64,000 nt of DNA from RI-92 sp037384645 (GCA_037384645.1 JARRNT010000030.1:1-64000); one strand, 5' to 3'; numbered from the stretch's first letter, positions 55,028-64,000 are shown. The notes: generated from the sequence alone by a model not told the origin. Translations and numbers: made by a program.

Positions 55028-55938
55028 TTAGGCCGCCTGTAGGCACATGGTTCCCTCGCGCCCGGGCAAATTATCCAGATTTATCCGGCCTGTTGGGATG
55101 GATTGTGCCGATGATAACAGGGTGTTTAGTGGTACAAACTGAAGCTGTTGTGCCTGAGCGCGCTTCAAAAAATCTTCAAACATCTCAGCGCAGATAATGC
55201 CTTCGACCTCGGCATGGATCGTGAGTACATTGAGCTGATTTGGCCGAATCATATTTAACAGTGTGTCGTTATAATTGGCATTGGTGACACCATTGCGGCC
55301 AATGATTTCGTCATAGGTGGGTAAAGTTACCGGGATTTGCGGTGCACATGTCTGTCCGGCGATGACGGGCTGGAAAATACTGTGGCCCCGGCAGTCGCTA
55401 TTATAGCGAAAGCCGTAATGCTCTTTTTCCAGCAGTACCTGTTCCGTGCACTTCCATCCGGCCGCAGCGGAACAGTCGGGATGGCGACCAAGGATTCGAC
55501 TCAGTTCATCAAATCCTTTTCTGATTTCCCGGTCGCTCTGTTCTCCCGACATGGATTCCACGCGTTTCTGCCATTTGTGGTGATCCCAGGCATGTAAGCC
55601 GACTTCGTGGCCAGCCTGGTCGGTATCGAGGATGATCGAACCCAGCGCCCTGCCAATTCTGCGCCCAGGCCAGAAGGTACCAGCCAGCAGAATATCCCAG
55701 CCGTACAGGCTGGCGGCATTGGAGCGCAGCATTTTGATTAAAAACGCAGGCTTGAACAAACGCCACAGGTGCCGCCCCATGTTGTCCGGCCCGACGCTGA
55801 AANNNNNNNNNNNNNNNNNNNNNNNNNNNNAATGTCGTAGCGGGCGAAGATATCCAGTAGCCGCGGGACACCCAGTCGCGTTCCACGAAAGGTATCGACG
55901 TCGATTCGCAAACCGACCTGGGTCACTGAGTCAGGCAT
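55028..55938 (-). CDS. arnD: Ara4FN-undecaprenol deformylase (split by assembly gap)
   Basis: ArnD removes the formyl group from undecaprenyl-phosphate-Ara4FN. It is a polysaccharide-deacetylase-type enzyme. The N-terminus VGLRIDVDTFRGTRLGVPRLL begins at 55938, and the rest resumes after the N run as FSVGPDNMGRHLWRL. Deacetylase motifs are HEVGLHAWDHHKW, SAAAGWKCTE, RYNSDCRG, QIPVTLPTYDEIIG and LTIHAEVEG. The 28 N put the two parts in different frames. Comparison with the family suggests only about 5 codons are truly missing, so the gene is probably intact. Confidence 0.92.
55803..55830. other. Assembly gap (28 N) in arnD
   Basis: Unresolved bases lie between FARYDI and FSVGPDNMG of ArnD. 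The N count is probably not the real length, because it breaks the reading frame of an otherwise intact gene. Confidence 0.99.
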
Positions 55939-55953
55939 CTGGCTGGCGCCGGA

Positions 55954-57948
55954 CTATTCTTCAGTTGGCTTGTCGGTAACATAGTCTTCCAGGAAGTAGT
56001 TCAGCGTGTTGCTGACGGATTCCTTGGTGGTGACTTTGGGTTCCCAGTCCAGTAATCGCTTGGCGTTGCGAATACTCGGTCGACGATGTTGTACGTCCTG
56101 ATAGCCCTCGCCGTAATAAGCGTGACTTTCCAGTTTAATCATGCCGGCAAACGGCGGGAACTTCTTGCGCAGGGGATGGGCGTCAAACAATTCCACCAGG
56201 TAGTCGGCAAGTTCCTTGATACTGGCCTCGTTGTCAGGATTGCCGATGTTAATGATTTCGCCATCGCACACGTTGTTCTTGTTCTCGATGATCCGGAACA
56301 GGCATTCAACCCCGTCAGAGACATCGGTAAAACAGCGTTTTTGCCCACCACCATCAATCAACTGGATAGGCGTACCTTCCACCAGGTTGAGGATTAACTG
56401 GGTGATCGCGCGTGAACTGCCGATACGGGCCGAGTTCAGGGAGTCCAGGCGCGGTCCCATCCAGTTAAAGGGACGGAACAGGGTGAATTTCAGACCCTGA
56501 GATTTACCATAGGCCCAGATGACGCGATCAAGCAACTGCTTGCTGCAGGAGTAGATCCAGCGCTGCTTGTTGATAGGGCCCAGGATCAGGCGTGAATTAT
56601 CTTCATCGAAATCGGGGTCATCGCACATGCCATACACTTCAGACGTGGACGGGAAGATAATGCGTTTGTTGTATTTCACGCAGTAGCGCACGATTTTGAG
56701 GTTTTCCTCGAAATCCAGCTCAAACACGCGTAACGGATTACGGGTATATTCGATGGGGGTCGCAATGGCTACCAGCGGCAGGATGACGTCGCATTTCTTG
56801 ATGTGGTATTCGATCCACTCGTCGTGAATAGCGATATCACCCTCGTGGAAATAAAAATCCTCTTCGCCAAGCAGGCGTTCAATGGCATTGCTGTTGATGT
56901 CCATGCCGTGCACTTCGTAATTACCGTCCTGTAACAGGCGTTCGGTCAAGGCATTGCCGATAAAGCCGTTGACGCCAAGGATCAGCACACGGGTTTTACG
57001 CTTGCTATAGAGCTGTTGCGCCGTTTCACGCTCAAAATGGCTACCTGGTACCAGGCTCAGGGACTTGGCGACCTGAGTGCCACCCATGGCAACCTGATTG
57101 TCCTTCTGGGCCGAGACGATCTCCAGTGAACCTTTGCCGCAGGCAACGACCAGCGGTTGTGTGGACAACACGGTTCCCGGGGATTTGCCACCGGCGTCGA
57201 CATCGCTCAGCCGGGCTTTCCAGATGGTGAGTTTGGCCTGGCGACTGTAGGTAAAGGCGCCGGGAAACGGCGAGGCGACTGCGCGAATCAGATTTCGTAC
57301 TTCGACATTGGACTGGCTCCAGTCAATCAGACCATCCGCCGGGCGACGCCGTCCAAAGGTGCTGGCCTCGGATTCATTCTGCGGGGTGCTCTTAACCTTG
57401 CCCTTCTTCAGTTGTGGCAGATATTCATCCAGCATGGGGCCCAGACCGGAAACCAGCTTGCGATGCAGATCGATCGCCGTGTCGTCATCGTTAATCGGGA
57501 AACTGTATTGTGCAATAATGTCACCGGTATCGGCCCTGGCATCCATATAGTGCAGGGTTCCACCCGTTTCAGATTCCCCTTTGAGCAGGGCCCAGTTGAT
57601 GGGCGCACGGCCGCGGTATTTGGGTAACAGGGAGCCATGGAAATTGACACAGCCGTATTTCGGAATATCCAGGATTGGCTGTTTTATCATGTGACGATAG
57701 TAAAAGGAAAAAATGATATCGGGTTGCATGGCGCGGATACGCTCGACCCACAACGGGTGGTTGATATCATCCGGAGTATATACCGGGATGTTATGCTCGG
57801 CCGCCACTTCCGCCACGGACGAAAACCATATCGCTTCTTCCGGTGAATCCGGGTAGGTGAAGACAGCTTCGATCTCAAAACCGTTGCGTATGAGGGCACG
57901 GATGCCTTCACAGCCAACATTTTGATACGCTGCGACCACGGTTTTCAT
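55954..57948 (-). CDS. arnA: Bifunctional UDP-glucuronate decarboxylase / UDP-Ara4N formyltransferase
   Basis: ArnA oxidatively decarboxylates UDP-glucuronic acid and formylates UDP-Ara4N. The protein has 664 residues. The N-terminal formyltransferase (1-300) has N102 and H104 in VNFHGSLLPKYRGRAP and D140 in ADTGDIIAQ, numbered as in E. coli. The C-terminal dehydrogenase (about 318-655) starts with the NAD loop VLILGVNGFIGNAL and includes STSEVYG and the YSCSKQLLDRVIW region. Both active domains look intact. Confidence 0.97.
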   Translation of the reverse strand: MKTVVAAYQNVGCEGIRALIRNGFEIEAVFTYPDSPEEAIWFSSVAEVAAEHNIPVYTPDDINHPLWVERIRAMQPDIIFSFYYRHMIKQPILDIPKYGCVNFHGSLLPKYRGRAPINWALLKGESETGGTLHYMDARADTGDIIAQYSFPINDDDTAIDLHRKLVSGLGPMLDEYLPQLKKGKVKSTPQNESEASTFGRRRPADGLIDWSQSNVEVRNLIRAVASPFPGAFTYSRQAKLTIWKARLSDVDAGGKSPGTVLSTQPLVVACGKGSLEIVSAQKDNQVAMGGTQVAKSLSLVPGSHFERETAQQLYSKRKTRVLILGVNGFIGNALTERLLQDGNYEVHGMDINSNAIERLLGEEDFYFHEGDIAIHDEWIEYHIKKCDVILPLVAIATPIEYTRNPLRVFELDFEENLKIVRYCVKYNKRIIFPSTSEVYGMCDDPDFDEDNSRLILGPINKQRWIYSCSKQLLDRVIWAYGKSQGLKFTLFRPFNWMGPRLDSLNSARIGSSRAITQLILNLVEGTPIQLIDGGGQKRCFTDVSDGVECLFRIIENKNNVCDGEIINIGNPDNEASIKELADYLVELFDAHPLRKKFPPFAGMIKLESHAYYGEGYQDVQHRRPSIRNAKRLLDWEPKVTTKESVSNTLNYFLEDYVTDKPTEE

Positions 57949-58011
57949 AATATTTTCTCCATATTTAGATATTCTTCAGCCAGCTATGCTGGCCGGGTTA
58001 AAACAAAAAAA

Positions 58012-58968
58012 TCATTCTTCAGTGGTGGTTTCCTGCTGAGAAACAATTTCACGAATAAAATAGCGCGGGCGAGCACGCACATCGTTGTAGATGCGACCGA
58101 TATATTCACCCAGCAGACCCATGGCCAGGATCTGGGTGCCCATGAAAATAAACAGGATGGCAAACACCGTAAACACACCCTGAGCCGCCCATTCCGGGCC
58201 GTAGATGAGTCGCAATACAATTAACAAACCGGCAAGAACGAATCCCAATACAGCCAGACCGCCGCCAATCAGACTTAACAGCCTGAGCGGGAACGTGGTC
58301 ATGGACGTTAACAGGTCAAACTGCAGGTTAATAAGCTTTAGCAGGCTGTATTTGGATTGATCGTTTTCCCGTTTAGCGTGCTCTACCGCTACTTCGGCAG
58401 TCTTGTGTGCAAACATGTTACCCAGCACTGGGATAAAGGTGCTGCGTTCGTGGCACTGGAGCATGGCATCGACAACCTGGCGCCGGTATGCGCGTAGCAT
58501 GCAACCGTAGTCGTGCATGAGTACGCCGGTGGCCATCTGCACGGCCTTGTTGATCAGCGCGGAAGATAATTTGCGAAACAGGCTATCCTTGCGCAACTGG
58601 CGCACGCTGCCGACCACGTCGGCACCTTTGTCGATTTCGGCCAACAGCTTGGGGATCTCTTCCGGTGGATTTTGCAAATCAGCATCCAGGGTCACGACAA
58701 CGTCCCCGCGGGACTGTGCCAGGCCGGCCATAACGGCAGAATGCTGGCCGTAATTCCGGTTGAGTAACACGCCAACGATTTGTTCGTGCTCGGCACTGGC
58801 CTGTTTGATCATCTCAATTGACTGGTCACGGCTGCCGTCATCGACCAGTACGACTTCATATGTTCTGCCAATGTCGTTACAGGTTTTGACGCAGCGCTCA
58901 ACCAGTTCGCGCAGGTTAACTTCTTCGTTGTATACGGGTATGACTAGGGATAAATACACCGAACTCAT
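58012..58968 (-). CDS. arnC: Undecaprenyl-phosphate Ara4FN transferase
   Basis: ArnC moves Ara4FN from UDP to undecaprenyl phosphate. The 318-residue protein has a GT2 domain: SLVIPVYNEEVNL, VVLVDDGSRDQS, DLQNPPEEIPKL and GSVRQLRKDS. Two C-terminal membrane helices (about 238-262 and 272-295) follow. The ATG shares one base with the arnB stop. The arnA start follows after 63 bases. Confidence 0.96.
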   Translation of the reverse strand: MSSVYLSLVIPVYNEEVNLRELVERCVKTCNDIGRTYEVVLVDDGSRDQSIEMIKQASAEHEQIVGVLLNRNYGQHSAVMAGLAQSRGDVVVTLDADLQNPPEEIPKLLAEIDKGADVVGSVRQLRKDSLFRKLSSALINKAVQMATGVLMHDYGCMLRAYRRQVVDAMLQCHERSTFIPVLGNMFAHKTAEVAVEHAKRENDQSKYSLLKLINLQFDLLTSMTTFPLRLLSLIGGGLAVLGFVLAGLLIVLRLIYGPEWAAQGVFTVFAILFIFMGTQILAMGLLGEYIGRIYNDVRARPRYFIREIVSQQETTTEE

Positions 58969-60122
58969 TACGCTGAACTCCTAACGATCTCTTTTATCGC
59001 GTCGACAACGCGGATGACATCTTCCTCGTGCATATCCGGAAACAGCGGCAGCGAGCAAATACGCTGTGAATTCCACTCGGTGTTTGGCAATGAGTAAGGA
59101 TGTGAATAATGTTCACGATAATATTTCTGTACGTGTGCTGCTTTGAAATGCAGTCCAGTTCCGATACCTCGCGCCTTGAGCGCGGCCATCAGGTCATCGC
59201 GGTCGACCCCGGCCTTGTCCGGGTCCACGCGGACAATAAACAAATGCCAGGCGTGTCGGGTAGTGCTTGCCGGCACCCTCAGCGGCTGGATTGCATCAAT
59301 TTCTGCCAGTTGGGAGATATACAATTGAGCTAATTGTGCCCGGCGTGCGTTCATCTGGGCAAGCCGCTCCAATTGGCCCAGGCCCAGCACGGCATTCATA
59401 TCCGGCAGGTTAAATTTGAAGCCCGGTTCCTGCACTTCTGCCTGCGGGCTGCGACCCTGGCTTTGCCGGTCATAGGCATCGACACCCAGCCCGTGAAACT
59501 TGAGGCGGCGAATCCGATCAGCCAGTGCCGCATCGTCTGTACAAAACATGCCACCCTCACCGGTGGTGATGTTCTTGATCGGGTGAAAGGAAAAGATTGC
59601 CGTCCCGTCACGACCAATTTCTCGACCCTGGTACTGGGTCCCGATGGCATGGGCAGCGTCTTCAATCAGGGGAATCTGGTGTTGCGCGGCCAGCTGTCGC
59701 AGAGGATCCAGCTCGGCGGCGGCACCGGCATAATGTACCGGGATAATCAGGCGGGTACGCTCGGTAATCAGGGGCGCCACCGTTTCTGGCGTAATCATCA
59801 GCGTGTGGCGATCTACATCGGCAAAGATCGGTGTGGCGCCACACAAGCTGATCAAATTGATGGTGGACACCCAGGTCAGGGAAGGGGTGATGACCTCGTC
59901 GCCGGGTCCGATGCCCAGTGCGTGCAGGGCGAGCTGCATGCCGGCCGTGGCTGAACTCAGGGCGATAGCGTGCTGAGCGCCCGTGGTTTCACAGATCCGC
60001 TGTTCAAATTCCGTACACTTGGCTCCGGTGGTGATCCAGCCAGAGCGCAGGACATCGCTTACCGCGGCAATCTCGCTTTCAGTGATCGAAGGCCTGGAGA
60101 AGGGGAGAAAAGGGGTTTCCAC
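58968..60122 (-). CDS. arnB: UDP-4-amino-4-deoxy-L-arabinose aminotransferase
   Basis: ArnB is the PLP-dependent aminotransferase that makes UDP-Ara4N from UDP-Ara4-ketopentose, with glutamate as donor. The 384-residue protein has the DegT/DnrJ pattern: SRPSITESEIAAVSDVLRSGWITTG, SSATAGMQLAL, IEDAAHAIG, and the PLP lysine K183 in FSFHPIKNITTGEGG. The start is a GTG at 60122, which gives the family N-terminus METPFLPFSRP. It heads the arnBCADTEF operon. Confidence 0.96.
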   Translation of the reverse strand: METPFLPFSRPSITESEIAAVSDVLRSGWITTGAKCTEFEQRICETTGAQHAIALSSATAGMQLALHALGIGPGDEVITPSLTWVSTINLISLCGATPIFADVDRHTLMITPETVAPLITERTRLIIPVHYAGAAAELDPLRQLAAQHQIPLIEDAAHAIGTQYQGREIGRDGTAIFSFHPIKNITTGEGGMFCTDDAALADRIRRLKFHGLGVDAYDRQSQGRSPQAEVQEPGFKFNLPDMNAVLGLGQLERLAQMNARRAQLAQLYISQLAEIDAIQPLRVPASTTRHAWHLFIVRVDPDKAGVDRDDLMAALKARGIGTGLHFKAAHVQKYYREHYSHPYSLPNTEWNSQRICSLPLFPDMHEEDVIRVVDAIKEIVRSSA

Positions 60123-60509
60123 TACCGGCTACTCCGGATGCGCATAGATTCTGCAACCTTTTGTATTGTCGACTTCAGGGTTTTGGGTTCAATCACAACT
60201 CGGGTACGACAAATTGTGTAAATATCCATCATTTTGCTTTGCTCGTGGCGGCCAAACTTTGCAAACACCGCAGCATGTCCACATCGGGGAGCTCTGTATG
60301 CAAAAATCGGGGCACAAAATACCATTAAATGGGAATTTTTGCACTAAACCATTTATGTTCAAGGGCTTAGTGGATATCTGCTTGATTTGAGTAGAGGCTG
60401 CCGAATATCCAGGCTGGGATCTGACGGCAAGTAAATTCCTTAATATTTTTAATAGTGGCGGCAAGGTATGGCAGTGTGGGCGCTGCTGCCGCTGTCAGTA
60501 TGGAGAATT
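60123..60509. other. Intergenic region upstream of arnB
   Basis: A 67-codon minus-strand frame (60122-60325) ends on the arnB GTG, and a 91-codon frame lies at 60189-60464. Neither resembles a known family. No confident promoter or PmrA-type box was found, although the arn promoter must lie here. Short CCATT/AATGG elements occur around 60330-60355. Confidence 0.5.
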
Positions 60510-60728
60510 TTATCCCGCCCCGGCATCTGGACCGGCCCGGATAAGCTCGATCCGACAGCCACTGGGTTCATAGCACATCATGTGCATGGCTGGCCCCGGG
60601 CCCAGCAATTCAGGTTCGAACTCGATGGGCGCGCCAAAGTTTTTCACGCTTGTATGGATAGCGTATAGCTTCGCCTGATCAATTTTCGCTACATGTCCCT
60701 GGAGAGATGTGTTGCTGGAGCTCAGGTA
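60510..60728 (-). pseudogene. Fragment of a VOC (glyoxalase-like) protein
   Basis: A 72-codon open stretch without a proper start reads HVAKIDQAKLYAIHTSVKNFG then ELLGPGPAMHMMCYEPSGC and RIELIRAG before a stop. The His and the terminal IELI Glu fit the C-terminal half of a vicinal-oxygen-chelate domain. There is no N-terminal half. It overlaps the HAD fragment in another frame, so this is a junction of two decayed genes. Confidence 0.45.
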
Positions 60729-60813
60729 TCAGGTCAAGCATTGCCTGGTTACAGAGGGGGTCACTATCAATGAGAATGCGATCAAGGTCAAATATGATGA
60801 ATTCGATATTCAA
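60679..60813 (-). pseudogene. N-terminal fragment of a HAD-family hydrolase
   Basis: A 44-codon frame starting with TTG reads NIEFIIFDLDRILIDSD and LCNQAMLDLIPELQ. FDLD-x-x-L-IDSD is the first motif of HAD phosphatases, with the usual Gly after FDLD changed to Arg. The frame then ends. No other HAD motifs follow, so the gene was truncated. Confidence 0.5.
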
Positions 60814-60881
60814 AGCGGCATAAAGACAACGGCCAGGTTATTGCCTGGCCGTTTCGTTAAATTGGTATGAGTCGTGTCGGA

Positions 60882-61295
60882 TTAATGAATATGCCGGTGA
60901 CTTTTGAGCGGGTGTTTCAGGTCATGACCGCAATGGGTGCATAGCATAGAAGGGAGGATGAACAGATATTTCTTGCTCATGGTATTGCCGCACATCGGGC
61001 AGTGTGAACTGCAGGCCCACATGCTGTAAAATAGATAGTAAACACCGTAGATAGAAGCAAAAGCGATAAAATATGATTTGTCGACTTCAAAGCTTGAGGC
61101 GATCAGGTACAGTGCAGTGATGAACGGCACAAAGGCGATGAGTAGCGTCAGCGAAATACGCTTCCTGAGTGCGATTTCAGAGCTTACTCCTTCTATATCA
61201 CTGATATCGCATTTTGGTGATTCGCCAACATAAGACGCGAACTTGTGGGCACCCGTTCTGTAACGATAGTCAGGATAAATATCTAGATTTTTCAT
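60882..61295 (-). CDS. Small membrane protein with zinc ribbon, unknown
   Basis: This is a 137-residue protein. A soluble N-terminus (about 1-45) precedes two membrane helices (about 48-68 and 74-93). After that come HCPMCGNTMSKKY and LCTHCGHDLKHP, four cysteines in two CxxC pairs that look like a zinc ribbon, and a His-rich end. AAGGAG lies ten bases before the ATG. I do not recognise the family. Composition is AT-rich like its surroundings. The gene seems intact, although it stands between decayed fragments. Confidence 0.65.
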   Translation of the reverse strand: MKNLDIYPDYRYRTGAHKFASYVGESPKCDISDIEGVSSEIALRKRISLTLLIAFVPFITALYLIASSFEVDKSYFIAFASIYGVYYLFYSMWACSSHCPMCGNTMSKKYLFILPSMLCTHCGHDLKHPLKSHRHIH

Positions 61296-61826
61296 CTCTT
61301 GCTACTCCTTAATAATTATTTACAGCAAAATTACCGCATGTATTTTTATCTGACGAAAACCTATTTCCTTATTCTCAGATTGAGTTAGTTTGTTACCCGG
61401 TAACACCAGTCGCCTGTTGTTTATGTGGCGTATCTCCTCCTCAATTTACGCCCCAAACGACTGCCCAAATAGCTACCGTTGTCTAGAGTATATAACCTCC
61501 AAAGAATTTGTCGATATGGAAATTTGTAAATTTTATATCTAGGACTTGTGCGTATAAATAATCATAATATTAGTATTTTCTAACATGTTTTAACGCTAAA
61601 TAAGCAATTAATGATATACCTGTGATTTGTTTCTGGAGTTGGCTGTGTTGAATGTATTACCGGTCATGTTCATTAGTGTGCAGTGGCTGAATAACGTGTC
61701 AGATGCAATCTGAGCGGTGACTGAGAATAAAGAATTTTCTGGTTGAAATGATTTTTTTCAGTTGGAAGCGATCAAAAAATCTAGCAATCTGGTAATTGCC
61801 CGTATAAATAAAATAATGAGGGGCGC
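61296..61826. other. AT-rich region without genes
   Basis: About 530 bases hold no ORF with coding character and no RNA gene I can recognise. It separates the zinc-ribbon protein from a degenerate GGDEF gene. Confidence 0.6.
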
Positions 61827-62206
61827 TTACAGCTTATGGCTGCGTAACGCGGCATTAGCTTCTCTGTTTTTCATTTCATACTTCGCCATCGCCATTGGCA
61901 TGATGCATTAATGTGTTTTCGTCTGTTCCATCTTCCAGGTAAATAGCCATGCCGATGCTGACGCTGGGTTGAATAACGCTTCTATCGATATTGCACGGCA
62001 CGCATACAGACTGGATTATTTCCTGGAGTATCTTTTCCGCGGTTTTACGTTCATCGAGACTATTGAGCAAAACGACCGCTTGTCTGTCAGAAATTATTCA
62101 GATGGAGATAGAGGACGGCAAATTTTGTCTGATTGCGTTTTGCGGTTTCTATGACCCGGGAAAACCGATCCTGAAACAGTGCACGATTCGGTAAGTTGGT
62201 CAGGAA
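61827..62206 (-). pseudogene. Degenerate GGDEF-domain gene
   Basis: On the minus strand, FLTNLPNRALFQDRFSRVIE and AKRNQTKFAVLYLHLNNF are the start of a GGDEF domain, then a stop appears. The frame resumes at LLNSLDERKTAEKILQEII and SVSIGMAIYLEDGTDENTLM, the end of the same domain. A second shift leads to MAKYEMKNREAN. The middle part, including the GGDEF motif itself, is missing. An internal deletion, a stop and a frameshift together make this a clear pseudogene. Confidence 0.85.
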
Positions 62207-62217
62207 ATAAGGAATGA

Positions 62218-62246
62218 GCCCTCGACCTGGTTGGCCAGGTGAGGGC
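62218..62246 (-). terminator. Hairpin downstream of acs
   Basis: GCCCTC pairs with GAGGGC and ACCTGG with CCAGGT, around a 4-base loop, with one unpaired base in the stem. It lies just after the acs stop on the minus strand. The following bases are only moderately T-rich. Confidence 0.7.
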
Positions 62247-62254
62247 CGTCCCTT

Positions 62255-64000
62255 TTATTTGTTGGCGCGACTGTTGACGAGTTCTTCCACCACCGAGGGG
62301 TCGGCGAGGGTGGAGGTGTCGCCGAGGTTACTCAGATCGTTCTCGGCGATCTTGCGCAAAATACGGCGCATGATTTTGCCGGAGCGGGTCTTGGGCAGAC
62401 CGGGGGCGAACTGGATAACATCGGGTTTGGCAATCGGGCCAATCTCTTCCTTACACAAATCAATCAGTTCCTGCTTGAGTTGATCGTCCGGCGTCACGCC
62501 CAGGACCGGGGTGACATAGGCGTAGATACCCTGACCCTTGATCTCATGCGGGTAACCGACCACGGCGGCCTCGGCCACCTTGTCGTGCAGGACCAGTGCG
62601 CTTTCCACTTCAGCCGTACCCATGCGGTGACCGGAGACATTGAGCACGTCGTCCATGCGTCCGGTGATCCAGTAATAGCCGTCCTTGTCGCGGCGGGCAC
62701 CGTCGCCACTGAAATAATACCCGGGGTATTGTTTGAAATAGGTGTCGACGAAACGCTGATGATCGCCGTAGACCGTCCGCATCTGGCCCGGCCAGGGCCG
62801 GGTAATGACCAGGGCGCCGGCCGCCTCGGTCTCCTCGATGAGTTTGCCGGTGTTGGGGTCGACAATAGCCGGGACCACGCCAAAGAACGGGGTGCTGGCC
62901 GAACCGGGTTTGAGGGCGGTGGCGCCGGGCAGTGGCGTAATCATGTGGCCACCGGTTTCAGTCTGCCACCAGGTATCGACGATAGGGCAACGGCCATCGC
63001 CAACGACGTGGTAATACCATTCCCAGGCCTCGGGGTTGATGGGTTCGCCCACGGTGCCAAGCAGGCGCAGGGACTGACGCGAGGTCTTTTTCACCGGTTC
63101 ATTGCCTTCACGCATCAGTGCACGGATGGCGGTGGGCGCGGTGTAAAAAACCGTGACCTTGTGTTTATCGCAGACCTCCCAGAAGCGCGAGGCATCGGGA
63201 TAGTTGGGCACGCCTTCGAAGGAAATCGTGGTGCTGCCGTTGGCCAGCGGCCCGTAGACCAGATAACTGTGGCCCGTGATCCAGCCGACGTCGGCGCTGC
63301 ACCAGTACACGTCGCCTTCCTGCAGGTCAAAAGTGAGCTTGGTGGTGATGGTTGCATATAACAGGTAACCAGCGGTCGTATGCAGTACCCCCTTGGGTTT
63401 ACCGGTCGAGCCGGAGGTGTACAGGATAAACAACGGGTCTTCCGCATCCATTTCTTCCGGTGCACAGTCCCCGGATGCCGCTGCCATGGCCTCGTGATAC
63501 CACAGGTCTTTACTGGCATCCCAGTCGATCTTGCCGCCGGTACGCTTGACCGTGAGCACGGTATGGACATTGGGGCAGTGGCTCACGGCCTTGTCGGTAT
63601 TGGCCTTCAGGGGGACGTGCTTGCCGCCGCGTACGCCTTCATCGGCGGTGATCACCACGTGGCAATCAGAATCAAGAATGCGGTCCTTGAGTGACTCCGG
63701 TGAGAAGCCACCGAACACTACCGAGTGCACGGCGCCAATACGGGTACAGGCGAGCATGTCATAGGCTGCTTCCGGAATCATTGGCATGTAAATACAGACG
63801 CGATCGCCTGTCTTGACGCCACGGTCCTTGAGCACGTTGGCCAGCTTGCAGACCTCTTCATGCAGCTGAGCATAGGTAATGTGTTTACTGTCCTTGGGGT
63901 CGTCACCTTCCCAGATAATCGCCGTCTGCTCGGCACGGGTCTCGAGGTGACGGTCGATGCAGTTGTAGGAGACATTGAGTTTGCCGCCTTCGAACCATTT
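62255..64000 (-). CDS. acs: Acetyl-CoA synthetase, N-terminus cut by window
   Basis: Acs activates acetate to acetyl-CoA through acetyl-AMP. The frame is open to base 64000, so 581 codons are visible and roughly 70 N-terminal residues are outside. Motifs are WFEGGKLNVSYNCIDRH, the P-loop-like YTSGSTGKPKGVLH, WWQTETGGHM, the hinge region DDVLNVSGHRMGTAEVES, and the C-terminal PKTRSGKIMRR. The last contains the lysine that is acetylated to switch the enzyme off in other bacteria. The gene is intact as far as seen. Confidence 0.97.
   Translation of the reverse strand, partial: KWFEGGKLNVSYNCIDRHLETRAEQTAIIWEGDDPKDSKHITYAQLHEEVCKLANVLKDRGVKTGDRVCIYMPMIPEAAYDMLACTRIGAVHSVVFGGFSPESLKDRILDSDCHVVITADEGVRGGKHVPLKANTDKAVSHCPNVHTVLTVKRTGGKIDWDASKDLWYHEAMAAASGDCAPEEMDAEDPLFILYTSGSTGKPKGVLHTTAGYLLYATITTKLTFDLQEGDVYWCSADVGWITGHSYLVYGPLANGSTTISFEGVPNYPDASRFWEVCDKHKVTVFYTAPTAIRALMREGNEPVKKTSRQSLRLLGTVGEPINPEAWEWYYHVVGDGRCPIVDTWWQTETGGHMITPLPGATALKPGSASTPFFGVVPAIVDPNTGKLIEETEAAGALVITRPWPGQMRTVYGDHQRFVDTYFKQYPGYYFSGDGARRDKDGYYWITGRMDDVLNVSGHRMGTAEVESALVLHDKVAEAAVVGYPHEIKGQGIYAYVTPVLGVTPDDQLKQELIDLCKEEIGPIAKPDVIQFAPGLPKTRSGKIMRRILRKIAENDLSNLGDTSTLADPSVVEELVNSRANK

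Noticed and set aside
60122..60325. 67-codon frame ending on the arnB start
   Set aside because: The overlap with the GTG could suggest a leader peptide, but the sequence has no family features and no clear ribosome site.

Overview
The window looks like a chromosomal segment of a sulfur-oxidising gammaproteobacterium. No species is named. The gene orders carA-carB-greA, yhbY/rlmE-ftsH-folP-glmM, tpiA-secG-tRNA-Leu(GAG), tRNA-fMet-rimP-nusA-infB-rbfA-truB-rpsO-pnp and arnBCADTEF are typical of that class. A soxY-soxZ pair with an exported DsrE-like protein points to sulfur chemistry. Two runs of N (4589-4625 and 55803-55830) show that this is a scaffolded draft. Two likely single-base homopolymer shifts (soxZ, arnE) may be sequencing errors.

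Layout. 1-5.4 kb: end of carA, carB, greA and two small membrane proteins (DUF5658-like, DUF4149). 5.4-12.1 kb: yhbY on the minus strand, then rlmE, ftsH, folP, glmM, tpiA, secG and tRNA-Leu, followed by a partial direct repeat of the tRNA 3' end. 12.4-14.6 kb: a HIT hydrolase, a PDC-type sensory protein and a convergent outer-membrane DUF1207-like protein. 14.9-29.7 kb: a complete nuoABCDEFGHIJKLMN operon for respiratory complex I, with a DUF2818 gene at its end. 29.7-34.9 kb: the sulfur module. 35.1-43.8 kb: initiator tRNA and the translation/RNA-decay operon. 44-52 kb: accessory genes of visibly lower GC. These are an Arg/Asp-rich secreted protein, a large exported protein with a CTERM-like sorting tail, a DUF815 ATPase, and a GGDEF/EAL protein with a PhnD-like binding protein. 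52-60.1 kb: arnBCADTEF, for 4-amino-arabinose modification of lipid A, coupled to a cupin gene. 60.1-62.2 kb: decayed gene fragments and one small zinc-ribbon membrane protein. 62.3-64 kb: acs, cut by the window end.

The most interesting part is 29.7-34.9 kb. A Cache/HAMP histidine kinase overlaps an NtrC-type sigma54 activator (GAFTGA present). Next come a secreted DsrE-like protein and, convergent to it, soxZ and soxY. I read sigma54 -24/-12 elements in front of both the dsrE-like gene and soxY. Perfect TGCA-N3-TGCA dyads lie upstream of both promoters and twice in front of the kinase gene. The simplest reading is a self-contained, autoregulated sigma54 circuit that switches on a SoxYZ carrier together with a periplasmic DsrE-like protein. 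No other sox genes are present nearby.

All family assignments come from reading the translated sequence. No database search was run.
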